A DNA stretch of 64,000 nucleotides from Dongia_B sp035539215. GTDB lineage: Bacteria; Pseudomonadota; Alphaproteobacteria; Dongiales; Dongiaceae. The stretch lies in contig DATLIX010000159.1 in assembly GCA_035539215.1 (NCBI GenBank), positions 1 through 64,000 of the forward strand, read 5' to 3'. Position numbers and translations under genes: made by a program. The notes under the pieces are model-generated. The model did no database searches. It was not told the origin of the DNA and saw only the letters and a program-made list of their open reading frames with translations. This document shows, in pieces, positions 33,608-42,881 of this stretch (positions are counted from its first letter, which is position 1; each line of letters begins with the position of its first letter).

Positions 33608-34380
33608 GCGCGCAAGCAGCGACCTCGCGCGGCATCCGGCTCTGGCGTGCCGTCGCCTTGCCCCTGGTGCTGCTGGCAGCCTGGGAGGCGAGTTCCCATT
33701 CCGGCCTCGTCGACCCGCATCTGCTGCCGCCGCTGGAAGATGTCGTCGCGCGGGCCTGGAACGAAGGCCGCAACGGCGATTTACTGACGGCACTTTCCGC
33801 CAGCCTCGGTCGCGATCTTGCCGGCTTCGTGCTCGGCGCGGCAGCCGGCACGGCGGCAGGGCTGCTGCTCGGCTTCTCACGCTTCGCCGAGAACCTGCTC
33901 GGTCCCACCTTGCGGGTGCATCGACAGATCGCCCTCTTCGCCTGGGTGCCCCTGATCGCCGTCTGGTTCGGCGCCGGCGAGCCCGGCAAGATCGCCTTCA
34001 TCGCCCTCGCCGCCTTCCAGCCCGGCCTGATCAACATCTGGCGCGGCGTGCAGGAGATTCCCCAGCGTTATCGCGAACTCGCCGCCGTGCTCACTTTCGG
34101 CCGGCTCGACTTCCTGCGCTTCGTCGCCATCCCCGCCATGCTGCCCGCCATCTTCACCGGTCTCAAGGCGGCCCTGATCTATGCCTGGCAGGCGACCATC
34201 GGCGCCGAGCTCTTCATGACCATCGCGCCCGGCATCGGCGGCGTCATGATGCAGGGACGGCAATTGTTCCAGATGGATCTGGTGCTGCTCACCATCCTGC
34301 TGCTGGGCCTGGTCGGCGCTGGCTTCAACACACTCGCCGGATTGAGTGAAACCCTTTTGCTGCGACGGAGGCTGTCATGA
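33604..34380 (+). CDS. ABC transporter permease (AtsB/SsuC-like), second subunit
   Basis: A 258-residue inner-membrane protein with about six helices. The EAA loop reads YRELAAVLTFGRLDFLRFVAIP. It overlaps the previous permease and the following ATPase gene by ATGA in both cases, so the three are translationally coupled. Two different permeases in one importer, rather than a homodimer, is less usual for the SsuC group. Confidence 0.9.
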   Translation: MSAQAATSRGIRLWRAVALPLVLLAAWEASSHSGLVDPHLLPPLEDVVARAWNEGRNGDLLTALSASLGRDLAGFVLGAAAGTAAGLLLGFSRFAENLLGPTLRVHRQIALFAWVPLIAVWFGAGEPGKIAFIALAAFQPGLINIWRGVQEIPQRYRELAAVLTFGRLDFLRFVAIPAMLPAIFTGLKAALIYAWQATIGAELFMTIAPGIGGVMMQGRQLFQMDLVLLTILLLGLVGAGFNTLAGLSETLLLRRRLS

Positions 34381-35240
34381 CCGATCTGCATCTCGCCAAT
34401 CATTTGCATGCCATCGACATCGCGTCTCTGGCGACCGAAGAGCCGACGGCGGCTCCCGGCAATACCGTGCTCAGCCTGTCGCAGGTCAGCAAGACCTTTC
34501 ATGTCGCCGGCCGGGCCGTCGAGGCGCTATCCGATATCTCGCTCGATATCGCCGAGGGCGAATTCGTCAGCATCGTCGGCGCCTCGGGCTGCGGCAAATC
34601 GACCTTGCTGCGGCTGATCCTCGGCCTCGACCGTGCCTATCAGGGGTCGATTCTGCTGGACGGCAAGCCGATCCGGAAACCGGGCCTCGATCGCGGCATC
34701 GTCTTTCAGGAGCATCGCCTGCTGCCCTGGCTCAGCGTCGAGGCGAATGTCGCCGTGGCGCTCCGGCGCAGCAAGTTCAGCCCGCGCCAGAAGCGCGATA
34801 CGGTGCGGTCGCATCTGGAACTGGTCGGCCTGGAGAAATTCGCCGAGGCTTACCCGGCGCAGCTCTCCGGCGGCATGCAGCAGCGCGTCGCCATCGCCCG
34901 CGCCCTCGTCAACCGGCCGCCCTTCCTGCTGCTCGACGAGCCCCTGGGCGCGCTCGATGCACTCACCCGGCTGCGCCTGCAGGATGAGTTGAAACGCATC
35001 GTTCGCCATGAAGGCATCACCGCCGTCCTCGTCACCCATGATGTCGACGAGGCGGTCTATCTCGGCGATCGCATCGTCATCATGCAGCCGCATCCAGGCC
35101 GTATCGCCGGCATTCTGCCGGTCGGCTTGCCCGCCAACCGCAACCGCTCCGACGCCGCTTTCCTGCGCCTGCGCGATCACGTGCTGGGGCAATTGGGCGT
35201 CGGGCATGAGCCGGCGGCGGCGATCCGCGCCGCGGAATAA
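34377..35240 (+). CDS. ABC transporter ATP-binding protein (AtsC/SsuB-like)
   Basis: A 287-residue ATPase with Walker A GASGCGKST (68-76), Q-loop FQEHRLLPW, signature LSGGMQQRVAIARAL, Walker B FLLLDEP and the switch histidine in VTHDVDEAVYL. It supplies energy for the organosulfur importer and is the last gene of that unit. A roughly 40-residue N-terminal lead before the ABC domain is longer than usual. The region after the stop shows no terminator before the convergent hydrolase gene. Confidence 0.92.
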   Translation: MTDLHLANHLHAIDIASLATEEPTAAPGNTVLSLSQVSKTFHVAGRAVEALSDISLDIAEGEFVSIVGASGCGKSTLLRLILGLDRAYQGSILLDGKPIRKPGLDRGIVFQEHRLLPWLSVEANVAVALRRSKFSPRQKRDTVRSHLELVGLEKFAEAYPAQLSGGMQQRVAIARALVNRPPFLLLDEPLGALDALTRLRLQDELKRIVRHEGITAVLVTHDVDEAVYLGDRIVIMQPHPGRIAGILPVGLPANRNRSDAAFLRLRDHVLGQLGVGHEPAAAIRAAE

Positions 35241-35270
35241 GCTGTGCAGCCGCCTCGTCCGTGAAGCTGC

Positions 35271-36089
35271 TCAGATGTAACGGCGTGCGAGCTTTTCCAG
35301 ATAGGCGTTGATCTCGTCATGGGCATGGCCGTACCAGGACGCATGACCCATGCCGTCGAGCAGGTGGAATTCGGCACCCGGGACCATCCGTGCCAGTTCC
35401 TCGCCATCCTGCGGCGGTGCCTGGATATCTTCACCGAAGGCGATGACATGGGTCGGCACGCGCACCTGGGGCAGCTTGGCCCGCTGATCGAAACGCAGCG
35501 AGGCTTCCCATTGCGAGATGACGGAATCTTCGCCTTCGCCGCTATCGATCCATTCCATCAGCAGCGCCTTGATCTTCGGCCACAGCACGCGATCGCCCAG
35601 CACGCGGGCAGGGTAAAGCATGGCGGCGTAATGGGTGACCGCCATCAATCCGTCGAGCCGGCCGCCGGATTTGCGGAACTCGATCTCCGCTTCCTGGTAG
35701 TCCCAGCCCCAGCCGGTGGACCAGGCGCCGCTGCCCATCAGGATCGCCGCGCGCACCACCTCCGGGTGATCGATCAGCACCTGCTGGATGATGGCGGCGC
35801 CCAGCGAATTGCCGATGAAGATGGCGGGGCCATTGCAGACCCCTTTCGCGAGCTCGGCGACGTCATCGCCGAAGGCCTCGACAGGCCAGGGCATCGGCGC
35901 CGTGCAGGTGGTCAGGCCGACCCCGCGATTGTCGAAAGTGGTGCTGCGAAAGCTCGCGTCGAAATGCGGCGTCTGGAAGCGTTGCCAGTCCCGACCCACC
36001 GTGCCGCCGCCGCCGACCCAGACGATATCGGGGCCCTGGCCGCTCTGCTCATAGAAGATCGTGCTGGCTGAGCCTTCGTACTGCGGCAT
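35271..36089 (-). CDS. Alpha/beta hydrolase
   Basis: A 272-residue cytoplasmic hydrolase. The nucleophile elbow is GNSLG with S95. FDNRGVG marks the usual loop after strand 4, and the catalytic histidine is in DGMGHASW. Family members cleave esters, epoxides or C-C bonds. GGGGGAG precedes ATG 36089; an upstream in-frame start at 36128 is less likely. The gene converges on the organosulfur importer and has its own promoter region with a 28-bp palindrome. A role on the products of that pathway is possible but not shown. Confidence 0.85.
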   Translation of the reverse strand: MPQYEGSASTIFYEQSGQGPDIVWVGGGGTVGRDWQRFQTPHFDASFRSTTFDNRGVGLTTCTAPMPWPVEAFGDDVAELAKGVCNGPAIFIGNSLGAAIIQQVLIDHPEVVRAAILMGSGAWSTGWGWDYQEAEIEFRKSGGRLDGLMAVTHYAAMLYPARVLGDRVLWPKIKALLMEWIDSGEGEDSVISQWEASLRFDQRAKLPQVRVPTHVIAFGEDIQAPPQDGEELARMVPGAEFHLLDGMGHASWYGHAHDEINAYLEKLARRYI

Positions 36090-36179
36090 GGATGTGCTCC
36101 CCCTTGATTCGTCTGCCCGGGCGGCCACGCTTGCAAAGGCTGGCCGTGGCCGTGGCGATGGATCGCAATTTAATGCAGC

Positions 36180-36207
36180 AGAATTAAGCTGTATACAGCC
36201 TAATTCT
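36180..36207. promoter_or_regulatory. 28-bp palindromic operator-like site
   Basis: Arms AGAATTAAGCTGTA and TACAGCCTAATTCT are inverted copies with one mismatch; the centre reads CTGTATACAG. It lies 91-118 bp upstream of the alpha/beta hydrolase start in an otherwise gene-free 390-bp stretch (36090-36480). The TGTATAC core recalls GntR/FadR-type sites. No such regulator gene is adjacent. Confidence 0.7.
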
Positions 36208-36480
36208 ATAGTGGAGTGAGGAGGGTGAATGAGCCGGGCGGCAAATCGGCTGCAGGCAGGAAAACAAGACGCACTCTCATCCTCTTTCCGGTTTCAATAT
36301 CGTTGGCCGGGGGCACTGGCATGCGCTGCTGTAACGAGCCGCACCTGTCGAGATCGATCGATATCTGATTGCCGATGATGCAAGCCGCTTGCAGCAGCGT
36401 TTCCTCCCCCTCTGTGGGCGGGGCGGGAGTGCGTCAGGAAGCGGAGGCAACCACGAGGTCACACGAGCATGACGTCGAGC

Positions 36481-36894
36481 TCACGCCTTGGCGGCCAGCG
36501 ATTCCAGAATCTCCATCGCTTCCTCGGCACGGTCGACCGGCACGAAGAGGTGGTCGTGGTAGAAAGCGGAAACCGGGTTACAGCCCATGCCGGCGGTGGC
36601 GAGATGGCTGGTGATGACGGCGAGGAAGCCGACCGCATCCAGGGATGAATGGACATCGAGCGTGATCAGCCGCGAGCGAAACACGGGATCGAGGCCGAAG
36701 GCCGTCGCCTCCTCCTCGGTGATGATCAGGGTGAGGCCTTCCTCTTCGCGAAAGCTCATCAGCGGTTCGATGCGCAGCCGGTCGGAGCCCGGCGGCAAGG
36801 TGACGAAGACATAGATCCCGTCGCGCAGAACCGGCCGCATGCCGCGCAGCAGGGCCGCGAGGTTGGTTTCGCCGATATTCTGCTTGTCACTCAT
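36481..36894 (-). CDS. ACT-domain protein (COG3602-like)
   Basis: A 137-residue cytoplasmic protein with two ACT-like halves. The first includes GIYVFVTLPPGSDRLRIEPLMSFREEEGLTL, and the second LDVHSSLDAVGFLAVITSHLATAGMGCNPVSAFYHDHLFVP. This is the pattern of the small uncharacterised COG3602 proteins (PF10000 plus ACT_7). ACT domains usually bind amino acids. There is no fused enzyme domain and no operon partner, so the ligand is unknown. Confidence 0.85.
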   Translation of the reverse strand: MSDKQNIGETNLAALLRGMRPVLRDGIYVFVTLPPGSDRLRIEPLMSFREEEGLTLIITEEEATAFGLDPVFRSRLITLDVHSSLDAVGFLAVITSHLATAGMGCNPVSAFYHDHLFVPVDRAEEAMEILESLAAKA

Positions 36895-37050
36895 GCCTGC
36901 CCCCCGGGCGGATACTACCGTGCTGAAGCCGCGGCTGGGCCCATCCCACTGCTGTGTTGATGCCGCCAGCCCGCGGCGGCGCCGACTGTAGCCGAGACGC
37001 CGGATTTTAGCCAGAAGGCAGCGGCAGGTGAGGCGGACGGCGGCTAGCCG

Positions 37051-39330
37051 TCACCCCACGTGACGCGAAATTCGCACCGGAACCGATTTATAGGATGGGG
37101 TACCGCTATCCGGATCGTGATAGTCGAGCGGCACCAGGCCGTTGGCTTCAGGGTAGTAGGCCGCGACGGAGCCCGGCGCGATATCATGGGCGATGGCGGT
37201 CAGCCCGGTGAGACGCAGCACCCGTCCCGTCGGCAAGGCGGTCTCGATATCGACGCGGTCGCCGTGCTGCAGCGCGCTGGCGGCGAGATCCGCCTCATTC
37301 ATGAACAGCACGTCGCGGCGGCCGAAGACGCCGCGATAGCGGTCGTCCAGACCGTAGATCGTCGTGTTGTACTGATCGTGGCTGCGGATCGTCGTCAGTT
37401 TCAGCACATCCTTGCCGCTGCAGGCCGGGTCCTCGGCAAGGCCGTTGAAAATGATGAACTCCGCCTTGCCCGACGGCGTTTTCCAGACCCGCTCGGTCGG
37501 CGGCAGTGGCAGACGAAAGCCACCCGGCTCGCGAATCCGCGCATTGTAGTCGGCGAATTCAGGAAAGACGGCCTCGATCCCGTCACGAATCCGATCGTAA
37601 TCGGCGATCAGCTCCGCCCACTTCACCTTGCTCTGCGGCAGCGTCGCCTGCGCCATGCCGGCGATGATCGCCGGTTCCGAGCGCAGATGTTCCGAAGCCG
37701 GCGTCAGTTTGCCGCGCGAGGCATGGACCATCGACATCGAATCTTCGACTGTCACCGATTGCGGGCCGCCGGCCTGCAGATCCTGCTCGGTGCGCCCGAG
37801 CACCGGCAGCAGGAGCGATTCCTTGCCGACCAGCAGATGCGAGCGGTTGAGCTTGGTGCCGAGATGCACCGTGAGGTCCAGCGACGCCATGGCAGGCAGG
37901 CATTGATCGGGATCGGACATGGCAATGGCGAGATTGCCGCCAAGGCAGACCAGAACCTTTGAACGGCCGTCGATGATTGCCCGCAGCGCCGCCACGGCAT
38001 CATGACCGTGGGCGCGCGGCGGCTTGAAGCCGTAGTGGCCTTCCATCCGCGCGAGCATATCCTCGCCCGGCTTCTCGGTAATGCCGACGGTGCGGTCGCC
38101 CTGGACGTTGGAATGGCCACGCAGCGGACAGATGCCGGCGCCGGGTTTGCCGAAATTGCCGCGCAGGAGCAGCAGATTGGCGATCTGCTGCACATTGTGG
38201 GTTCCCTTCTGGTGCTGGGTGATGCCCATGCCGTAGCTGACGATGGTGGCGGTCGACTTCGCATAGATCTCCGCCACCGATTCCAGCGCCTGACGCGGCA
38301 GGCCGCTGGCGGCCGCGATGGCCGTCCAGTCGGTCTGGCGCAGATCCTCGGCAAAGGCCGCGAAAGCGTTGGTGTGCTGGCTGATGAAGGCGTGATCGAG
38401 AACCGTGCCGCCGGCGGCATCGTCCAGCGCGATCAGCGCCTTCATGATCCCTTTCAGCGCCGCCGCGTCGCCGCCGACCTTCACCTGGTAATAGGTCGAA
38501 GCGATCCGCGTCGAACTCAGGGTCATCATCTCGATCGGATCTTGCGGGTCGGCGAAACGCTCCAGCGCACGTTCCTTGAGCGGATTGAAGACGATGATCG
38601 GCACGCCGCGCCGTGCGGCGTCATGCAGCGTCCCCATCATGCGCGGATGATTGGTGCCGGGATTGTGGCCCATGGCGATGATGAGGTCGCAATGGTCGAA
38701 ATCTTCCAGCGACACCGTTCCCTTGCCGATGCCGATCGATTTCGGCAGGCCGACGCTGGTCGCCTCATGGCACATATTCGAGCAGTCGGGAAAATTGTTG
38801 GTGCCGTATTCGCGGGCAAAGAGCTGGAACATGAAGGCCGCCTCGTTGGAGGCCCGGCCCGAGGTATAGAACTCCGCCATATTGGGGTCCGGCAACGCCC
38901 GCAGCACCTCGCCGATGCGGGCGAAGGCGGCCTCCCAGGTGATCGGCCGGTAGCGGTCGCTGGCCCGGTCATAGACCATCGGATGGGTCAGCCGCCCCTG
39001 GTCCTCGAGCTGGTAGTCGCTCCATTGCAGCAGGGACGTGACGCTATGATCGGCGAAGAAATCCGGCGTCACCCGTTTGCTGGTCGCCTCCCAGGTGACG
39101 GCCTTGGCGCCGTTCTCGCAGAACCGGAACGTCGATTTGTGGTCCTTGTCCGGCCAGGCGCAGCCCGGACAGTCGAAGCCCTCGGGCTGGTTGGTGCGCA
39201 AGAGCAGCAGCGGCGCTTCCACCAGGTCCATCTGCTCCTGCACGGCCTTGGCGGTGGCGCGCAAGGCACCCCAGCCGCCGGCCGGATTGTCATATTGCTT
39301 GATACCGGGAATGTCGCGACGCGCTGCCAT
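37051..39330 (-). CDS. Molybdopterin-dependent oxidoreductase, FdhF/YdeP family
   Basis: A 759-residue enzyme of the formate-dehydrogenase-alpha-like group. The N-terminal cysteine pattern C54-x2-C57 and C71 (FDCPGCAWPDK, FCENGAK) matches E. coli YdeP and suggests an iron-sulfur cluster. The molybdopterin domains show AEFYTSGRASNEAAF, FPDCSNMCHEATS and MGHNPGTNHPRMMG, and a C-terminal molydop_binding domain is present. It has no Tat signal, so it is cytoplasmic. E. coli YdeP is linked to acid resistance, but the substrate of the family is not known. No formate dehydrogenase partner subunits or accessory genes lie beside it. Confidence 0.9.
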   Translation of the reverse strand: MAARRDIPGIKQYDNPAGGWGALRATAKAVQEQMDLVEAPLLLLRTNQPEGFDCPGCAWPDKDHKSTFRFCENGAKAVTWEATSKRVTPDFFADHSVTSLLQWSDYQLEDQGRLTHPMVYDRASDRYRPITWEAAFARIGEVLRALPDPNMAEFYTSGRASNEAAFMFQLFAREYGTNNFPDCSNMCHEATSVGLPKSIGIGKGTVSLEDFDHCDLIIAMGHNPGTNHPRMMGTLHDAARRGVPIIVFNPLKERALERFADPQDPIEMMTLSSTRIASTYYQVKVGGDAAALKGIMKALIALDDAAGGTVLDHAFISQHTNAFAAFAEDLRQTDWTAIAAASGLPRQALESVAEIYAKSTATIVSYGMGITQHQKGTHNVQQIANLLLLRGNFGKPGAGICPLRGHSNVQGDRTVGITEKPGEDMLARMEGHYGFKPPRAHGHDAVAALRAIIDGRSKVLVCLGGNLAIAMSDPDQCLPAMASLDLTVHLGTKLNRSHLLVGKESLLLPVLGRTEQDLQAGGPQSVTVEDSMSMVHASRGKLTPASEHLRSEPAIIAGMAQATLPQSKVKWAELIADYDRIRDGIEAVFPEFADYNARIREPGGFRLPLPPTERVWKTPSGKAEFIIFNGLAEDPACSGKDVLKLTTIRSHDQYNTTIYGLDDRYRGVFGRRDVLFMNEADLAASALQHGDRVDIETALPTGRVLRLTGLTAIAHDIAPGSVAAYYPEANGLVPLDYHDPDSGTPSYKSVPVRISRHVG

Positions 39331-39481
39331 CTGAGCCTCCGTTCTGTCCGCAGATCACCCTGCGTCGGATGATCCGGGGCTGTGCATGGAACAGGGCGGC
39401 CGGCCGCGCGACGGGCAATCATCTGCTGCCCATACCGGTTGCGACACGCACCTGCGATTGAACGTCCGCGCATCCTAGAGT

Positions 39482-39501
39482 GCGATCGTTTTAAGTGGAA
39501 G
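39482..39501. repeat. Partial hairpin intergenic repeat, copy C
   Basis: GCGATCGTTTTAAGTGGAAG matches the first 20 bp of the copy at 41365-41430 and then diverges. It lies in the gap between the acetolactate synthase and molybdopterin genes. Confidence 0.7.
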
Positions 39502-39602
39502 AGGGCGTCCATCGACAGGAGAAAACCGGCGGTAACGCCTGCGTGATATGGCGGCGTCGTCCGCCCGGCAGCAGCAAGCCGCCAGGCCCTTTCCCCCTCC
39601 CC

Positions 39603-41252
39603 TCAAATGGTTACTTCGATCTCCCCCAGCCGCTTGGTCAATTTCGGGTTTTCGCGGTAATCGATCGGCACGACGATCAGCGACGGGCCCTTATGGTCGA
39701 TCGCCTTGCGCAAGGCCGGCGCGAGCTCCGCGGCATTCTTCACATGCTGTCCCTGCCAGCCGAAGGCCTTGGCGAGGTCAAGCCAGTTCGGGTTGCCGAA
39801 GCCGAGATCGGTATGCTTGCCGAATTCGTTGTCCTGCTTCCAGGCGATTAGGCCATAGCCGCCGTCTTCCCAGACCATGACGGTGATATCGGCGTCGAGG
39901 CGCCGCGCCGTCTCCATCTCCTGCACGTTCATCAGGAAATCGCCGTCGCCGCAGATGGCGAAGATCTTGTTCTCCGGCTGGACGAGATGCGCCGCGATCG
40001 AGCCCGGCAGCGGCAGGCCCATGGAGCAGAAGCCATTGGGGATGATGCAGGTATTGGGTTCATCGCAGTGATAATAGCGGGCGATCCACATCTTATGGGC
40101 GCCGACGCCGCTGAGCAGGACATCCTTCGGCCCGAGCGCCTCGCGCACATCCCACAGCACTTTTTGCGGCCGCATGCTGCCCTCGGTCGCATCGTCCTTA
40201 TGGGCGGCAAGATCGCTCGTCATCATCTGGCGCCAATATTGCTGGCGCGGCAGGTCGTAGCGCTGGAGACCGACAGCGGCCAATGCGTCGGTCAGCAGCG
40301 AAAGATTGGTGGCAAGCTCGCCGGTCAGTTCGACATGGGCCTGGTACTGGCCGTCGATCTCCGCCGGCAGGGTATCGATATCGATGATCTTCTTGTCGCC
40401 CCTCGGGTTCCACAGACGCGGCGGATATTCGACCAGGTCATAGCCGATGGTGATGATGAGGTCGGCCTCCTCCACGGCGAAGGCCGGAAAGTCCTTCTGC
40501 TGCAGGCCGATCGTATAGAGGCAATAGGGCGAATGGCGGTCGACGGCGCCCTTGCCCATGAAGGTGCTGATGACGCCGATTCCCGTGGCTTCGACGAGAC
40601 GCCGCAATTGCGGCGTCGCACGCCGGCGCATCAGGCCGTTGCCGGCGATGATGATCGGCTGCTTGGCGCTGCGGATCAGTTCGACCGCTTCGGCCAGACT
40701 CTTTTCGTCGGCCTGGGGGCGGCGATAGCGATGCGGCTCGATGGGATTGGCCTTGGTCTCCATCTTGGCGATGTCCTCGGCCAGTTCGAGCAGCACGGCG
40801 CCCGGCTTCTCCGAGCGCGTGAGGCGGATCGCCTTGCGCACCATCTCCGGAATCGCATCCGGATGACGGATGCTGGCGGCCCATTTCGTCACCGGCCGGT
40901 ACATCTCCACCACATCCATGATCTGGTGGCTTTCCTTGTGCTGGCGATTGGTATTGCCCTGGCCGGTGATCACCAGCACCGGCGCGCGGTCCATATTGGC
41001 GTCGGCGACACCGGTGATGAGATTGGTGGCGCCCGGCCCCAGGGTGCCGAGGCAGACCGCGGGCTCGCCGGTCAGGCGCCCATGCACCTCGGCCATGAAG
41101 GCCGCCCCCTGCTCATGGCGTGTCAGCACGAAGCGGATCGAGGAATTCTGCAGCGACATCATGAAGTCGGCATTTTCCTCGCCGGGTACGCCGAAGATGT
41201 ATTTCACCCCTTCGCGTTCGAGGCAGCGGACGAGGAGGTCGGAAGCTTTCAT
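39603..41252 (-). CDS. Acetolactate synthase large subunit-like ThDP enzyme
   Basis: A 549-residue thiamine-diphosphate enzyme. The N-terminal domain has the catalytic glutamate region FGVPGEENADF and TLGPGATNLITGVADA. The central domain includes PIIIAGNGLMRR, and the C-terminal ThDP motif is GDGDFLMNVQEMETA. The form resembles single-subunit acetolactate synthases (PRK08322 group) rather than IlvB, with no ilvN small subunit gene beside it. The product would condense two pyruvates to 2-acetolactate. The frame extends to 41399, but homology and spacing place the start at ATG 41252. Confidence 0.85.
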   Translation of the reverse strand: MKASDLLVRCLEREGVKYIFGVPGEENADFMMSLQNSSIRFVLTRHEQGAAFMAEVHGRLTGEPAVCLGTLGPGATNLITGVADANMDRAPVLVITGQGNTNRQHKESHQIMDVVEMYRPVTKWAASIRHPDAIPEMVRKAIRLTRSEKPGAVLLELAEDIAKMETKANPIEPHRYRRPQADEKSLAEAVELIRSAKQPIIIAGNGLMRRRATPQLRRLVEATGIGVISTFMGKGAVDRHSPYCLYTIGLQQKDFPAFAVEEADLIITIGYDLVEYPPRLWNPRGDKKIIDIDTLPAEIDGQYQAHVELTGELATNLSLLTDALAAVGLQRYDLPRQQYWRQMMTSDLAAHKDDATEGSMRPQKVLWDVREALGPKDVLLSGVGAHKMWIARYYHCDEPNTCIIPNGFCSMGLPLPGSIAAHLVQPENKIFAICGDGDFLMNVQEMETARRLDADITVMVWEDGGYGLIAWKQDNEFGKHTDLGFGNPNWLDLAKAFGWQGQHVKNAAELAPALRKAIDHKGPSLIVVPIDYRENPKLTKRLGEIEVTI

Positions 41253-41364
41253 GGGCGGTACTCCGGATGGCAGGCGGCTCGGCAGCCGCTCGACGTGACA
41301 AATCGACGTCAACAGAAGGTCAATACAGGCGGCAGATGTCCCCACCTCGGAAGGAGCCTCGAGC

Positions 41365-41430
41365 GCGATCGTTTTAAGTGGAAGCGGATAGGCTTCCATT
41401 TAAAACGTGAATCGCCCTCTATCTTATTGA
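41365..41430. repeat. Hairpin intergenic repeat, copy B (most complete)
   Basis: CGTTTTAAGTGGAAGC and GCTTCCATTTAAAACG pair with one mismatch around a GGATAG loop, followed by GTGAATCGCCCTCTATCTTA. The copy at 17238-17305 shares the loop, the flanking stem bases and the tail. Confidence 0.85.
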
Positions 41431-41555
41431 GCAGAGGCGGATTCACGCGTTACAGGAACCGCGAAACGATTCCGTGTAATGCGATCCGACTGTAGAGCGC
41501 GACCGCGGCGGATGGAAGCAAATTGCGGATGCTTCATAGGTGGCTTGCAGACGGA

Positions 41556-42881
41556 TCATGAATCCAGCGCGATGGCCCCGGCGGGGAGCACCCCCTGCCC
41601 CGCGCCGACGGGCCGGACGGCACGATGCGGCCGCAACAGGCCGATCAGCGGCCGCTCGATCAGGCGATAGAGGATCACCGCCGCGCCCAGGCAGGCCAGG
41701 AAGATGGCCGGCGGCTGGGCCGCGACCGGCAGATGCAGCCGGAGCACGATCGCCGTGAAGCTCGAGGCCAGCAGCACGTGCCAAAGATAGATCGAATAGG
41801 AGGCATCGCCGAGAAAGGCCAGCGGCTTGACGGCATGAACGGGCCGCGCCTTTTCCAGGAGCGTGATGCCGGCAACGATGAAGGCCGCAGGCAGGCCCCA
41901 GCGGATCAGGCGCGTCTCCTCCGGGGCGATGAAGGCGGTGGCGCCGAGGCCGGCGAGGCCAATGGTAAAAAGGGCGACGGCCAGCCAGACCGGTGCCTTG
42001 TTTGCCCCCGTCCAGGCCATGCCGATCAGCAGCCCCGCCACGAATTCCAGGATGACGGGGTCGGTATAGACCCGCAGATAGCCGGCCGGCAGCAGGCCGT
42101 GCACAGCCGCCATCGCGGCGAAGACCGCGATCAGCGCCGGCGCCCGCCAGCTCCGGTTGAGCAGCAGGCTCATGGCGAAGAAGCCGTAGAACATCATCTC
42201 GTAACAGAGCGTCCAGCCCTGGATCACCACCGGATGAAAGGTGCCGTCCTGCAGGACCGGCACGAAGGCCAGCGAGCCGAAGAAATTCGCCGGCGTGAGG
42301 ACGTGGCCGTAGAAGAATTGCGGCTTCACCAGGATGCCCAGCGCGGTGACCAAAGTGACGATCCAGTAAAGCGGCACGACCCGGACGATGCGGCGAAAGG
42401 CGAATTGCTGGGGCGAAGCCGGCCGCCCTGCCGTCGTCGCCCACATGATGCAGCCGCTGATGATGAAGAAGAGATCCACCCCGGCCGCGCCGAACTTGAA
42501 ACCGCCGCCGAATTCCTCGCTGACGTGATAGCCGAGCACGCCCACCGCCGCCAGGCCGCGCAGATATTGGATATTGTGGATTTCGGCGCGGTCGCGTGGC
42601 CGGCTTGGAATTACATCCGCACCGATGTCGGGAGAGGAATCCGCGGCGGACAAAGCGATCGGCAAGATCGCGTCGGAACCGCCGGCCGACAGGACGTCAA
42701 CAGGGACGAGGACGGCTGCGGCCGGGACCGTTGCGGTATATGCCTGAACGCAAGCGGCCCGGAGTTCGATGGCCTCCGCCGCCGCCACATCGTTGAGGAA
42801 ATTTTCGGCACGCGGCACGCCTGTCGCGCCGGGCAATGCGCCGGCGCCTTGCTGTCCGGGCATCGCCGGGACAATCGGCAT
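41556..42881 (-). CDS. Acyltransferase-3 family membrane protein
   Basis: A 441-residue inner-membrane protein. Its first 95 or so residues are a soluble, low-complexity extension. The acyltransferase-3 domain then starts at IQYLRGLAAVGVLGYHVSEEFGGG and contains GAAGVDLFFIISGCIMW, FAFRRIVRVVPLYWIVT and about ten helices, ending with LIERPLIG. Such enzymes acylate polysaccharides or lipids at the cell surface. TTG 42905 is an alternative start. Unlike the protein at 26-28 kb it has no SGNH domain. The target glycan is unknown. Confidence 0.85.
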   Translation of the reverse strand: MPIVPAMPGQQGAGALPGATGVPRAENFLNDVAAAEAIELRAACVQAYTATVPAAAVLVPVDVLSAGGSDAILPIALSAADSSPDIGADVIPSRPRDRAEIHNIQYLRGLAAVGVLGYHVSEEFGGGFKFGAAGVDLFFIISGCIMWATTAGRPASPQQFAFRRIVRVVPLYWIVTLVTALGILVKPQFFYGHVLTPANFFGSLAFVPVLQDGTFHPVVIQGWTLCYEMMFYGFFAMSLLLNRSWRAPALIAVFAAMAAVHGLLPAGYLRVYTDPVILEFVAGLLIGMAWTGANKAPVWLAVALFTIGLAGLGATAFIAPEETRLIRWGLPAAFIVAGITLLEKARPVHAVKPLAFLGDASYSIYLWHVLLASSFTAIVLRLHLPVAAQPPAIFLACLGAAVILYRLIERPLIGLLRPHRAVRPVGAGQGVLPAGAIALDS

